64,000 nucleotides of DNA from Capsicum annuum (Eukaryota > Streptophyta > Magnoliopsida > Solanales > Solanaceae): the NCBI RefSeq assembly GCF_002878395.1, contig NC_061120.1, forward strand, positions 118,103,213 to 118,167,212, given 5' to 3'. The notes under the pieces were generated by a model. It ran no database searches, was not told where the DNA came from, and saw only the letters and a list, made by a program, of their open reading frames with translations. This document shows, piece by piece, positions 34,954 to 46,500 of the stretch. A program made the position numbers and the translations under genes. Numbering within the stretch: the first letter of the stretch is position 1; each line of letters begins with the position of its first letter.

Positions 34954-36405
34954 TGTTGATGAGTGATGAATTTATAATTCATTTGCACTCAACAATCATG
35001 CAAACTACTATTAATTGAATGTATAAATGAGATATATTTGTGATTAAATGCACTAATTTCCCTATCTTTTGAATGCCATCAAATAATGAAATAGAAAAAT
35101 ATGGATTTAAGCTAAATAGAGATCAATACTAGAGTAAAAGTGCATAGTTGAAGACCTTGCATGGAACAAGACCAGTTACTACGATCACGATCTAAGGGCC
35201 GTGAGCACAGCTAGTCAAGATTATTCAGCCACTGCAACTGCATAGATATTATTGCAGTTGTGGTAGCCAAGATTGCAAGAAAGCTGATGTGATCACATCT
35301 TAGCTTGATTTTAGCCCAGGGTAGTTTTGTAATTTCACTAAGCCGAACCCTACTCCTTTTTTAGGCTAAAACTATTTCTTTTTTTTACATTCTACTCTCT
35401 TGCAACATATGGAATTTGAAGTTTACACCCTAATTTGGGAAATATTTAGTATTTTGATTTAGTGGCTTTTACTTAGCATAATTGAAGAATTGGTGTTTTG
35501 AACAAGCCTTATGGTATATTTTTCTCTCCTTTCTCCATGAGTAGATGCACTTTTATTGTCTTGAGGTTATGATGAACTAAAGTGCAATTATTTATGGGTT
35601 ATGATGTATTTCTGTATATGATAGTTTGTTGATGATGGATTTTCCTATTACTTGGTTAAATTAGTGAGAATTTGCGGGTGAAAGCCTGAAATACCCAAAA
35701 TAGGTTTTGTGTGAAAACTTCAAACTCTTGAAAGCTTAAACCATCCTTAAAAGAGGGGTTTAGGTGAACTTTTGGAACCTATATCATGCTTGAAACGGTC
35801 ATGTGTGTGACATGGAAATAGTAGTTAATTAATGATGTCTTTCGCTATTTTTCACTATCTTATATATAAGGATGATTAAGAAGTTGACTATATCTCTATC
35901 ATATCCCTAGAAATAGGGATGCCCAATCGAGGTAATGGGTGGTTAAAATTTGCCAAACTTGTTAAGTACCCGAAAGGGTTAACAAGTGAAATTCTTGAGG
36001 TTTCGTTGATAAGCTAGCCTCAAGGATCTTATACCTAGCCTACCATATTATAGATAACTAGCATGTACACTAAATCTTCATGCACTCACGCATAACTTGC
36101 CCTTAGGTAGATATAATTCCGATATTCTTCTCATATCAAATTTAAATCACAATTGTTGTTCCCTTTTTTGACTTTAGTTGCTATTGATAAACACGTGCCA
36201 AACCAACCACCCCTCACCCAATTTTTATTTCTGTATTTTGTTTTATTTACATTGCAGGTAGCTTATTAGTAGTATTTAACACCCATAGAACTAGAATTCT
36301 TATTTTTCTCCTCGTGGAGTCAACCTCAACATAAGTTGAGCTATTTATAACGATCGTCCTCTACCAATTTCGATGGTATAAGTGAGCGTTATAAATTATA
36401 TGCAA
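34954..36405 (+). repeat. 3' LTR of a Tat/Ogre or Athila-like element (E, about 1.45 kb)
   Basis: It begins TGTTGATGAGTGATG. Near its end (about 36310-36390) is the stretch CTCGTGGAGTCAACCTC...CAACATAAGTTGAG...CGATCGTCCTCTACC, which matches in kind the ends of such LTRs in Solanaceae. The right end is placed at about 36405, where minus-strand integrase begins. It also contains GATCACGATC/GATTGCAAG words near 35180-35300. No open frame inside. The exact 3' end is uncertain by tens of bases. Confidence 0.65.
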
Positions 36406-37200
36406 ACTGTATAAAAGGAAAATGATCAACCCAACTGCCACTATAGTCTATTATGCAAGCTTGAATCTATCTTATAATGTCTGAATAATTCTTTTCGCTT
36501 TTCCATCTGAATGAAGGAGGAATGTTGTACTAAGGTTCAAATTAGTTCGCAAATATCTATGAAAAGAATGCAAAAAGTGTGATGAGAATTGAGTACCAAG
36601 ATTTGACATGATAAAAACAGGCGCCCCATGCAACTTCAAAATCTCTTAGAGTAACAATTTTGCATAATCTTCTTCCAAATAATTAGTCCTCATTAGAAAG
36701 AATTGAGCAGACTTAGTCACCATATCCATAATGAGCTAAATCGAATTACACTCATTTTGAGACCAACGAAGATTGGCATCAAAATCCATTTTAATTATCT
36801 CCTATTTCCACATAGGCTACTCGATCTATTGAGTCAACCAACTCGGCCTCAAGTTCTCAAACTTCACTTGTTGACACACTATGCATTTAGCTGCAAAACT
36901 AGCCACGTCTCGCTTCATATTGTTCCACTAATAAATCTTCTTAAGATCATGACACATCTTTGTCAAATTAGGATGAATGAAATAACACGACTCATGAGCC
37001 TCAACCAAGAACCTCTCCCACAACCCATTGACATCGAGAACACATAATCTTCCTTGGCACCTTAAGATACCAATGACAGCAGTCTCAAATGCTACAACCT
37101 TTAGATGTCACACATCCCCCTTAATCCTCATTAAGACAGGATACAGTACCTGCTTTTCCTTTATTTCAAAAATAAGGGATGACTTTGCCACCTCTTGAAA
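36406..37200 (-). pseudogene. Integrase of element F (zinc finger and core)
   Basis: Reads KEKQVLYPVLMRIKGDV, ILRCQGRLCVLDVNGLWERF, EAHESCYFIHPNLTKMCHDL, NNMKRDVASFAAKCIVCQQV, then the core KMDFDANLRWSQ, MVTKSAQFFLMRTNYLEEDY, LHGAPVFIMSNLGTQFSSHF and STTFLLHSDGKAKRIIQTL. The zinc-binding pattern (H...H...C..C) is recognisable: HESCYFIHP and CIVCQQ. The core aspartate in SDRGAQF is replaced (SNLGTQF), and the first core position reads MDF. Stops interrupt. The reading ends at about 36420 with AVG (GGSW in relatives), before the C-terminal domain. The plus frame 36703-37047 is the antisense shadow. Confidence 0.87.
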
Positions 37201-37908
37201 AAATAGACCACCATCCTCAAAGTCTAAGAGATAAACTCCAAGGTTAGCCAAATGGTGAATATCTTTAACTAATTACCACTTATCCTCATCCAAATAAGCT
37301 AGACACCCCATGGATAACCTGCTAAGAGTATCAACAACCACATTAGCTTTACCTGGGTGATAATAAAGACTCATGTCATAGTCTTTCAGCAACTCAAACT
37401 ATCTCATTCTCTTGAGATTCAACTATTTTTAGGTGAACATATACTGTAGGATCTTATGATCAGAAAATATATCTACATGGACTCCATATAAATAGTAATG
37501 CCAGATCTTCAATGCGAATACTACACCCAATAACTCCAAGTCATGAGTCAAATAATTCTTCTCATGAGTTTTCAATTACCTAGAAGTATAGGCCACCACC
37601 ATATCATTCTGTATGAGCACTCAAACAAGTCCTACACGGGAAGTATTACAATAAACAACAAATCCATCATTCCCTTCAGGAAGGGTAAAAGTTGGTGCTG
37701 AAGTCAACTTTTCTTTCAACTTCTCCAAACTACCTTCACAAGAATCAGAACACAAAAACTTTACCTTCTTCTAGGTCAACATAGTTAGCGAGGGAGCTAT
37801 AGTCAAGAAAATCTTCAAAAATAACCTAGAGTATCCAGATAAACACAAGATGCTTCAAATATCGGTTGGAGTCATAAGCCTAGGCCACTTCTTAACCACT
37901 GCAACGTT
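37201..37908 (-). pseudogene. RNase H of element F
   Basis: Reads [97 protein letters not shown] and YDMSLYYHPGKANVVVDTLS. This is the full gypsy RNase H with tether. The first catalytic Asp (YCDAS) is Asn (YCNTS), while E (LELL) and D (SDHK) remain. It is followed by the LLDFEDGGLFFQ linker to integrase. A few stops separate the pieces. Confidence 0.87.
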
Positions 37909-38530
37909 TTAGGAATCCACAATGATCCCTTCACTAGAAATAACATGATCCAAAAAACTAATGACTTTGAACAAGAACTCGCACTTCAAAAACATAACAT
38001 ACAAATGTTGATCTTTTAAGATTTGTAACATTATAAGATGGTGATTGGCATGATCTACCTCACTCTTGAAATACAGTAGAATATCATCTATAAACACAAC
38101 AATGAAAAAATCAAAAAACTGATGGAAGACCCTATTCATCAAGTCCAGGAATGTCGCCAGGAAAGTAGTCAGACCAAAAAAATGACTATGAACTCATAAT
38201 GACCACCTCCCTAATCATTAGATGATGGAAACTAGACCGAAGATCAATCATAGAAAAATATCTAGCACCCTAAAAATGGTCAAACAAATCATCAATCCTA
38301 AGAAGAGGATACTACTTCTTTATCATAACCTTATTCAACTGAGGGTAATCTATGTACATCCGAAGGGAACCACCCTTCTTGTTTTATAACAAAACTAAAG
38401 AACCCCTTGGAGACACTCAAAGACAAACAAAACCCTTGTCAAAGAGGTCTTTCAACTACTCCTTAAGATCTTTTAACTTAGTCGGATCTATTCTATAAGG
38501 AGGGATAGAAATAGGACGAGTATTCGGAAC
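37909..38530 (-). pseudogene. Reverse transcriptase of element F
   Basis: The open piece 38142-37909 holds the palm with FIVVFIDDILLYF, so the catalytic IDD is intact. Upstream frames read GGSLRMYIDYPQLNKVMI, YPLLRIDDLFDHF, GARYFSMIDLRSSFHHL. The stretch corresponding to KTAFRTRYGHYEF is missing, an internal deletion of about 15-20 codons near 38200, and a frameshift near 38150 precedes the palm. After the IDD come LQILKDQHLYVMFLKCEFLF and ISFLDHVISSEGIIVDS. Confidence 0.9.
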
Positions 38531-39060
38531 AATGTCAATCCCAAAATCAATCTCCCTATTTTGAGGGATACCCGAAAAATTATCAGGAAAAAACTTGGGG
38601 AATTTATTGACCACAGGAACATATTGTAAAGAAGGACCCTCCAAATTAGAAAATTTAACCCACACGAATGATAAAAACATACCATGGAAATCGATTTCGA
38701 GGATCTAAAATATGATACCCATCTTTCTTTAGGCACTTTATAACCCCCTTCCCATTCAATGACCAACTCATTAGGGAATTTAAAATTACCTTATGGGTTC
38801 GACAATCTAAAGAGGCATAACATAAGTGCAAGTAGTCCATACCTAATATGGAATCAAAATTAACCATGTCTAACAACTACAGAGTCACCCATAGGGGTAA
38901 AAATAAAAAAATTATCTAGGATGCCCTCGAGATCGAAACTATGATATACAACCATAAATAGATCACATAAGAAAGAGTAGACTCCAAATCAAGCAAGTAA
39001 TGCACATCCTGAGAAAGAGTCATAACATACTAGTGATGAAATTAGGAGATGCGTCATAGT
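38456..39060 (-). pseudogene. Protease and protease-RT linker of element F
   Basis: Reads HYLLDLESTLSYV near 39000, the counterpart of the LLDPGATLSFV active-site segment, but with DPG changed to DLE, so the D-x-G motif is lost. Then comes MLDMVNFDSILGMDYLHLCY at 38876, ASLDCRTHKVIL, and in 38680-38456 EGPSLQYVPVVNKFPKFFPD, REIDFGIDIVPNTRPISIPP and YRIDPTKLKDLKE. Two adjacent open frames overlap here because of a frameshift. The open frame 38488-38766 is an off-frame shadow. Confidence 0.88.
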
Positions 39061-39640
39061 CCTGGTGGGTAGATAGGGCATACAAGTAATTTTTGCCAGT
39101 GTCGGTGATAGAAGCAGAAGTAACACCCTTTGGCGCAGTAGCTGATGAAGTGGCAACAGAAATCTTATTTTCCCCTAAATCAATGTTAGAACGACAATCC
39201 CTCTACAAATAACCAATCTGTCCACATTTAAAACACATATACCAGGATTGAGCCCCACCATTCTGGTATTGGGTAGCCTATTCCCTATACAAACTATCAT
39301 GCTGAGAACGACGATCACCTGATGGCTTTAGATAGGGAGAACTATCTATAGATTAGTAGCTAGAACTCCCTCACATCTTTTTAGACCACTTTCCACTATC
39401 TCTACCACTCAGCTGTTAACCTTCACCATGATTAGAAATTGTAAACTTATTACTTTACCTCTCTCTTTTTTTCTCCTACTTTTTATTTTCCTGAACGTAC
39501 TGCATATACATAACCAGTTTGTAGATTTCTGTACTCTTAGTCAACAAGGTAGCCTTACTCTCTAGAACCAAATCACGAGATAACTAAATCACCAAATCCT
39601 AATCACTAAGAAAGAGAAATAGAAGTATGGTGAATTCCTG
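39061..39640 (-). pseudogene. gag C-terminal part of element F
   Basis: Reads LSRDLVLESKATLLTKSTEI and KLVMYMQYVQENKK (end of capsid), a basic serine-rich stretch, then the zinc knuckle CFKCGQIGYL, a stop, RDC near 39240-39195. The knuckle histidine is replaced by tyrosine. It ends at KGVTSASITDTGKNYLYALS with the usual link to protease. The N-terminal two-thirds of gag and the primer site are deleted at about 39640. Confidence 0.8.
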
Positions 39641-41400
39641 CATCGCGTGGGGATACAATATCTAAAGATAGTTAGCAAGATGAACACTAGTATATAACTC
39701 AGGGATAAGGATAACATAGTGACATGATCAATGCATAGACATACATACATACATATATATCACATATTAGGATAGGGAGTAAGTCCTAACGTGCTTTACA
39801 AAACTTTTAGCTTGGATTGTGTGGCTCAACTATTATATAATAGTACCCATGGGCTACGTAGGACTTAGATCTCATCCCCTGGTTAGGATTTAGTACGTTT
39901 ACCCACCCAAATCAGAGAATAATCTTATATATACACATAAGGGGGACTCAAACCACCCTACATATACAAAGGTGACTTAAGCAACCGATAGCATAATAAT
40001 TTATACGAAACATAAACCTTAATAATTATGAAATAATAATGAGGGAGACTCAAACATCACTAGTTATTTTGGCCCTTGCATTAGCAAATATTGTTTCTAG
40101 TATCATTGAATTGAACCTTAACTTTAACGACTCAGCTACACTAACCTTATTAAAGCCCAATTAAAATAAGTATTACAATTTCTATTGATTTAACCATTGT
40201 CCACATTAAGGCATACATTTTTGATATCGTCATACTAACTACACTTGCATGGTAATAACAACATTACTAAAATAATTCCAATTAACTTGGAGAAAACCAC
40301 TCCATTTGTTCGTTAATATAAGGTGGGAGACACCGACTTTCTTTGTTCATTATATCATATAGTTGTATGTCAAATAACTTTTTATATGATGCAATAGTTC
40401 AAGGCTAGTTCAATTTAACAAAATCCCATAATTAACATAATTAAAACTAATTTCAACACTTCAAAAGTCACGAGTTTGGGAAAATTACAACCATCTCCAT
40501 GCACCCACAAGTCCAAAACCATAACTAAAGCATAAAAATCATATGTAAACCATGAAAATCATTGTTCAATTTATTATTATTAAAAAAACCCAACCATTAT
40601 TTCAAAACTAACATAAAAACAAATGGATAACACATTAAAACATAAGTTTCTACAAAATTAACAATGGGAGAAGAGTAACATGCCTTAAACACCATAAAAT
40701 TTAGAGATAAATTAACCCTTGAGCTCTTAGATGATCAACATGATGAAACCCTATCTTGACTTGCTTAAGGGAATTGAGAGAGCCTTTAATGAGTGCCTTA
40801 AAGGTACTTCGATTGTTTCTAAGTGACAATGAAACCCTAAAGAGGTTAAAATAGATGTGTTTCAATTTGTATAAGAGGAGAAATATCCATAATGACCTTA
40901 ACTTAAAAGCTGAAAAAGTGTCATCTTTATGAGTCAACCATTGACTCGTAACCACTCTTTACGACTCATTACAATGAGTAGTAACCAAGGCACTCTATAC
41001 TATTGACCTTATGACATAGCCAAAGGAATCATAATGGGACTCTATGACTCATAGGATCCAGTCATAATCAACAAAGAACCCAAATTAGGAATTAAACTGG
41101 ACACTCAACGATTTCACCTAACAAATCATAATGTTTCTTTATGGCTCTTAGTAAGCCACTCATACTCAGAGCTGAATCAAGCGACAAACTTATTGATTAC
41201 TTATGAATCATCCTAACGACTTCCCAGGAAACCCTATGGCTCATAAGGTCCAGTTATAACAAGGGTAAGTAAGCTCAAAGCTCAAAAGAATTTTCGAAGG
41301 CCATAATCTGGTGTTTTTTAGAAACCATCCAATAAGGGAGGATAATTTGGAAATTAAGAATAAGATAAGGACCTGATATTCCAACCTGTTTGAGACTTCA
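39641..41400 (-). repeat. 5' LTR of element F (about 1.76 kb, 3' end lost)
   Basis: The minus strand begins TGAAGTCTCAAACAGG at 41400. Blocks in the same order as the element-5 LTR occur (CATAATGACCTTAACTTAAAAG at 40888 against CATAAAGACCTTAGCTTAAAAG). Short inverted words around GACTCGTAACCACTC occur at 40930. The minus frame 40701-40955 is not a gene. 41401-41455 is a short unassigned spacer before the next LTR. Confidence 0.65.
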
Positions 41401-41455
41401 GGTACATTCTAATCCATAACTTACATTAATGAAAGTTCCTCTTTGTGGTGGTTAT

Positions 41456-43014
41456 TGTAATGACCTTACTGGTTATTTTTTATATTTTAATTTTTTTGTC
41501 ATTAGAGCTTTTATATAGCTATCCCAAGTCCTTTATAAGTTATTGGGACTAACATTCTAGTTACTGGGTAGCTTATTTGGTTTTTAGAGAAAATTCTCTA
41601 TTTTGTTGTCCTTTTCGGTTCTAAATATCCAACAAACAAAAACATCACTCAAACAAGATTTACTCTAGAATGTTAAATTTGATATTGTGTATATGAGATT
41701 CTAAATGAATCCTAAGGGCTTGGTGGAGTTCTAAGTCTTAGTTTTATCTTGTTCTATTGGTATTAGTGAGCTTTGGGATGTGATCACCAATCCTTTGAGT
41801 AGGGCAACAACTCCTTAGTTAAACCCTAATATATCATGATAATGATACTTTTTTCTTGATAACCCCACTGAAGGACCTGGTGTAGGTATAAATAGACCCT
41901 TTTAACCTATTTTGCCTATTTCTTACCCTTTCTTTATAACTAAAATCCAAATAAAGAGGAAAATCTTAGGATTAGCCTGGTGATGGGTAGACATTTCTCG
42001 ATAAAGGATTTTGGAATTTAGAAGTGGGCTGTTCTACCAATATTATGCCAAGACTTGTGTTAGTTGTTGGAGATCTTTTATATGCTAGCATACATCTTGG
42101 AAATATTTATTACACTGATATTGTGATGCCTTGGTGACTTATGGTTTTGGTGGTTTGACGTTCAAAATAATGCCTATTGATTATGATATGAATAAGCTAT
42201 TAAATATCTTAAGATATTTATTATGCAATGAATAAGCTATTGATTATAATATGAATAACCTATTGATTGTTCCATGAAAAGCTATGGGTTATGCTATGAA
42301 TAAGTTGTTGATTAAGCTAATGATAAGCTAGTGAATATACTATTGATTCAGCTATTGAATATTCTACTGAATTATACCATGATTATGATATTGATTAAGC
42401 CATTTATTCGTCTAAAGACTATATTAGTGATCATGCTATTAAATATGCTATTATTCCTATTTATTTACTTTTTTATGCACTGTTATATTGGAGTTGATTT
42501 AGGTTTTTCTCTACCTTGACTAAGTTATGTTATCTTGAAATTTATCATAATTATATAATGATTTTGCACAGTTGGGCAATGATACCCAATGAGTACCCAT
42601 GGTTTTGGTACTCACACTAAACTTTTGTACACTTTCAGTACCGATCAAAGTACTAGTTGTCGCCATTGATCGATATTCATTCTATGTTGAGTTCCATAGA
42701 TAGGGTAAGCTCTTGGATTCAGAGTCCCCATTTCCTTCTACCTTACTTATGTGAAGTATTTAGTTTTGAGACTACTTGTGTTTTATATTTTAGATAATTT
42801 GGTTGTATTTAGAGTTATTCTTGTACAAAATCTTCCATTTATTTGGATGGTATCTATGTATTGACTATATTTTATATATTTCTAATATGTTGTTTCATTT
42901 ACAAGTTGCATTTGTTCCTTGTTGGGAATTTTCCACCAAGTTAAACCACCGCATTTAGCTCCTAGTTACGATCTGGCTTTCCTACTAGCGCTATTTAGTA
43001 GGTTCCATCATACC
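41456..43014 (+). repeat. LTR C of the B/D family, plus strand, 3' end lost
   Basis: It begins TGTAATGACCTTACTGG. From 42540 on it follows LTR D (56400-56870): GATAACTACTAAGTACC against AATGATACCCAATGAGTACC, then TACTCA(C/T)ACTA and GTACCGATCAAAGTA. It stops about 25 bp short of the expected end, against LTR B' in opposite orientation. The open frame 42331-42519 is not a gene. Confidence 0.75.
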
Positions 43015-43034
43015 TTGTGAATTATTTTTTGAAA

Positions 43035-45174
43035 AGTACCATATCTAGTAACAATACCATAATGCACCAAGTGTACACACCTCCTCAAAATTAACTGCTC
43101 ACAAAGGCAGGATTTATGGAGGCCTCTCTTATTTGAAACTATGGCTCATAGATGAAGGGCCCCTAGAGGATTCAAGAATATTTGTATGCACTCCTTGATC
43201 TTAATAAAAGTCTTCTAATAATAATCATCATCAATCTACTCCATACAGTACTATAGAGATGTATATATAATAAGTGCACAAATTCAAACTATGACTAAAA
43301 TTGAGTAAGTTTATAAATTCATTTCTCGAGATCAAACTAAATCAACATAATAGCATCGAAAGGGTTGAAATCTCTATCGATCGAAGTTAATAGTAGTGGT
43401 AAAAGAGTGGATAAATAATTGATTTGAATCAGTATCAATCAAATTTTCAAAATATCATCTTTAGTTTCAAATGCTCACAAATCATTAAGGAATGTGTATG
43501 ATTCCTATTCTAAAAGAATCCATTTTAAAAGTGAAAGGTGGGAATAAATCCCTTTTTAGGAAACAATAGTAAAATCATGACTTTTGCAGTAATAGTACCA
43601 ATAAGTGAGCATGACATCTAAACATCTATAGACTAAAGCCACGTTATTTATAAGGATACAATACTCACTTGGAGTCTAATTGGAATTGTAACCGTGAGCA
43701 CTGGCCTAATAAAATATAACTAGCATAATAGTAATACTATAACTCTACAATTAGGATCAAATCCATTAACTCAAATATAAAAGCTTATACTAATAGATCC
43801 CTAGCATCAAATTGTGGTCATCATGCTTATAATATAGGGTGATATGATATTATGTCCATGACATGCATTTTATACTAAGTTTTGGGTCACATTTCTACCC
43901 AAAATTCCCTAAATATCTCATAATATTCCTGTTAGAAGCATGTCCCATAATCTTTACGTAGCATAGAGTCTATACTAATCACCATTTCAGGAAGAAAAGT
44001 AGACAAAAGCCTACTTTCATGCAAAAATTGCGTCTTGAATCATCCACAAATAACTCGTCTTTGCTCTACGATCTCAAAACAATGTTGTGCTATCAAAATA
44101 ATAACCTACACATCAATAAAAGTAAAATAATACCCATATTGCTATATAAAAGGTCGGTTCTGAATTTGGGTCAAAAATGGGCCCATGAGGCTTGCTAATG
44201 GAATTCGAAATTAAATTTTTCATAAGTACCCTAAAAGGAAAATGAATGTACGCTCAAAAGTTGAGCACAAATGGAGCGTGATTGAGGACCTAATCAACCT
44301 ATAAAGGCTAAGGATTTAAGATCTAATTTCTAAGAATTTAGAATGAATAAGGATTGAATTTGATGGGGAAAACAATGGGAAAGGACCAAGGAGTGCTTGG
44401 ATAACTTACTTTAACTTCACTGATAATTCCCCATATTTTCTACTATTTAATCTCTAAAAATTAGTGGAAAAAGTCTTAGAAAATCAATGGAAAATTAGTT
44501 GAAGAAAGGGGGATTTCACACCTCAGGAGCTGCAAAAGTGTTCAATTGGTCACTTAAGCAGCACTTGTCTGCATAAGCGGTCGAGAAAGGAAAGGTGGGG
44601 ATAGCTAAAGCAATATCTTGGAATCCAAAAAGAATGTCCGCTAAAATGGACAAGAAGAGATTACGCGGATCATCCAAACAGCCAAGTCTGCTAAAGCTAC
44701 TCAAAGTTTCTAAATCGAATACTGCTTAAATAGACAACAACTTGAGGAATCAAATGAGTATGTATTCTGTACTCAAAAGAACCATCAAAATATTTTGTCA
44801 AGATCATTTTGACTAATTATAAGGTGTATACATATAGTTCTAGCTGTCATAGAATATACCCTATAGTTAAAAATGAGTTTGAAAGAATTTAGACTTGAAC
44901 CAAGGTTCCCCCTAGCCTAAAATTAATATTTTAAAGCTAGTGGTTCTATTAGAATTCTCATCCATGGTCATTAACTAGGTGTATTGGTCATAGACCAAAT
45001 CCTTAACATCAATAACTCCAAAATATTAAAAATAGGCCTAAAACTCGAGTGAACTATTGGATAAGATAGTCAATAGTTCTGACAAATCATAAATGACCTG
45101 TAGCTATTGTACAAAAGCTAGAAATGCAAAAAATATAAAAAAAAATAAAGGAAATAACCTAAAGAGTTATTACA
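43035..45174 (-). repeat. LTR B' (minus strand), 5' end intact, 3' end lost
   Basis: The minus strand starts TGTAATAACTCTTTAGG at 45174 and runs to about 43035. It aligns with LTR B (for example 43135-43200 with 58680-58750, TATGGCTCA(T/C)(A/G)GATGAAGG). About 1.17 kb at its 3' end is missing. Its right flank is GTGCC, the same five bases that flank LTR B on the left at 57407-57411. Confidence 0.85.
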
Positions 45175-46500
45175 GTGCCTAAGGAGGAAATGATAACTAT
45201 TTTCAAACTAGTCACTTATCCATATTAGGGGTACATCATATGGGTAATTACATAGTGAGAAATATACGAAAGTGTGGGAATTATATGCCTTTGATACACA
45301 ACAATGCCTAAGACTTTTCCAATGCATATGATCAATGTGAGTATGGTTTGATCTATAAAAATCTAGAAATGCCCAAGTCTAAAATATTGGAGATAGAATT
45401 TTTTAATGAATGGGGAATCAATTTTATAGGCCCATTTATGACTTCTTATGATCACAAGTGTATATTCATAACGATGGACTATGTGTCCAAATTGGTGAAA
45501 GTTATGTCCTTAGAGACAATGAGTTATGAATGCGGTGACGTTCTTGAAAAGGACAATTTTCTCCTAATTTTTTACTCCTCACATTATTATAAGAAATGAG
45601 GGATCCCACTTTGTAACAAGGTTTTCTATAAAACCCTAGTTAGATCACATCGAGTCAAATAGTAAAAAGTGTCCCCCCTATAACTATAAACTAGACGACA
45701 AATAAATGTGCCAGTTATACAATTAAGATGATATTGGTAAAGTATATGAATGCTAACCATAGCATTTGCTCCCAAAAATTTGATGATGTTTTATCATCTT
45801 ATCATAATACTTCCAAAATAAACATTTCTTCTTAACAACCTGTCTTAGGTAAAGTTTGTCATCTACTAGTAGATCTTGACCACAAGGCATTGTAGGCTCT
45901 TAAAAATCCTAATATGAGTTGGAGTGTGGTTGCAAATTTGATATTGAAGAAACTAAATGAGCTAGATGAATTTTGTATATGAGCTTATGAGAGATCAAAC
46001 CTCTACAAAGAGTAAATGAAGTTATACCATGAAAAAAATTGAGAAGAGTGAGTTTCAAGGTGTGTGTCTCAGTGTTGTTAGTCAACTTAAGCTTCATGTT
46101 ATTTTTGGGTAAACTAGAATCAAAATTTTTAGAACCATGCAAAGTTTCTCAAGTGTTTCCATCTAGGGTAATGGGGTTGAAAACAAAGACAGGATGCATT
46201 TTGTGTTTAATGGTAATGGGCGAAAAAATATGTTGTACTATCGAAAGAAGTAAATGTGTTATCAATGAGGTACCTTGATAAAGACAGAGTAATCAATATA
46301 TCTGGGTCTTGTCCTTATGTTACATCAGACCCAAATAGGAGGCAACCCATATTTTATTAGTGTACCATGTTTATTAGAGTGGGTTCTATCCTTAGTAAAG
46401 ATTAGTGTATTCGTTCAAGTGTGAAGGTTGAAATAAAAGGGTAGGGTATAATATTTTTAAATTGATGATAAGAGTGAAGATCCATCATTATGGTGACAAG
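45175..46500 (+). pseudogene. Tat/Ogre-like integrase
   Basis: A plus-strand integrase of the Tat/Ogre/Athila group. The zinc-binding region is in pieces (YVPKEEM, then HHMGNYIVRNI, AYDQCEYG). The core opens in 45348-45599: FFNEWGINFIGPFMTSYDHK, CIFITMDYVSKLVKVMSLET; the first catalytic Asp reads N (WGIN), and MDYVSK is kept. Then come decayed copies of the GGSHFCN-type segment (GIPLCNKVF) and, around 45990-46260, the C-terminal module with KLYHEKN, SQVFPSRVMG- and GNGRK-like pieces, ending in RRQP near 46335. Many stops and shifts. Its expected upstream neighbours (gag to RNase H) lie 12 kb to the right, not to the left. Confidence 0.82.

Larger units (their letters stand above)
36406..41400 (-). 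mobile_element. Del-like Ty3/gypsy element F (largely complete internally)
   Basis: Minus-strand order from the right: LTR (41400 to about 39641), gag without its N-terminus, protease, RT, RNase H and integrase, cut at about 36406. It is the best preserved pol in the window. The LTR resembles that of element 5: the organisation of 40640-40930 parallels 25230-25500, for example GAAGAGTAACATGCC against AAAGAGTAGCAAGCC. The primer site and gag start are deleted, and the 3' LTR is missing where element E's LTR adjoins. Confidence 0.8.

Noticed and set aside
36703..37047. 114-residue plus-strand open frame
   Set aside because: It is the antisense shadow of the minus-strand integrase of element F, which matches a known family.
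38488..38766. 92-residue minus frame overlapping protease
   Set aside because: Off-frame shadow of the protease-RT linker; hydrophobic composition only reflects the AT-rich reading.
33973..40214. A 17-base identity (GTCCACATTAAGGCATA) between 33973 and 40199
   Set aside because: Flanks do not align; too short to show that the Tat 3' region contains a piece of the element-F LTR.
41401..41455. Possible integrase tail between LTR F and LTR C
   Set aside because: Only a few residues are suggestive and stops intervene; not enough to call.
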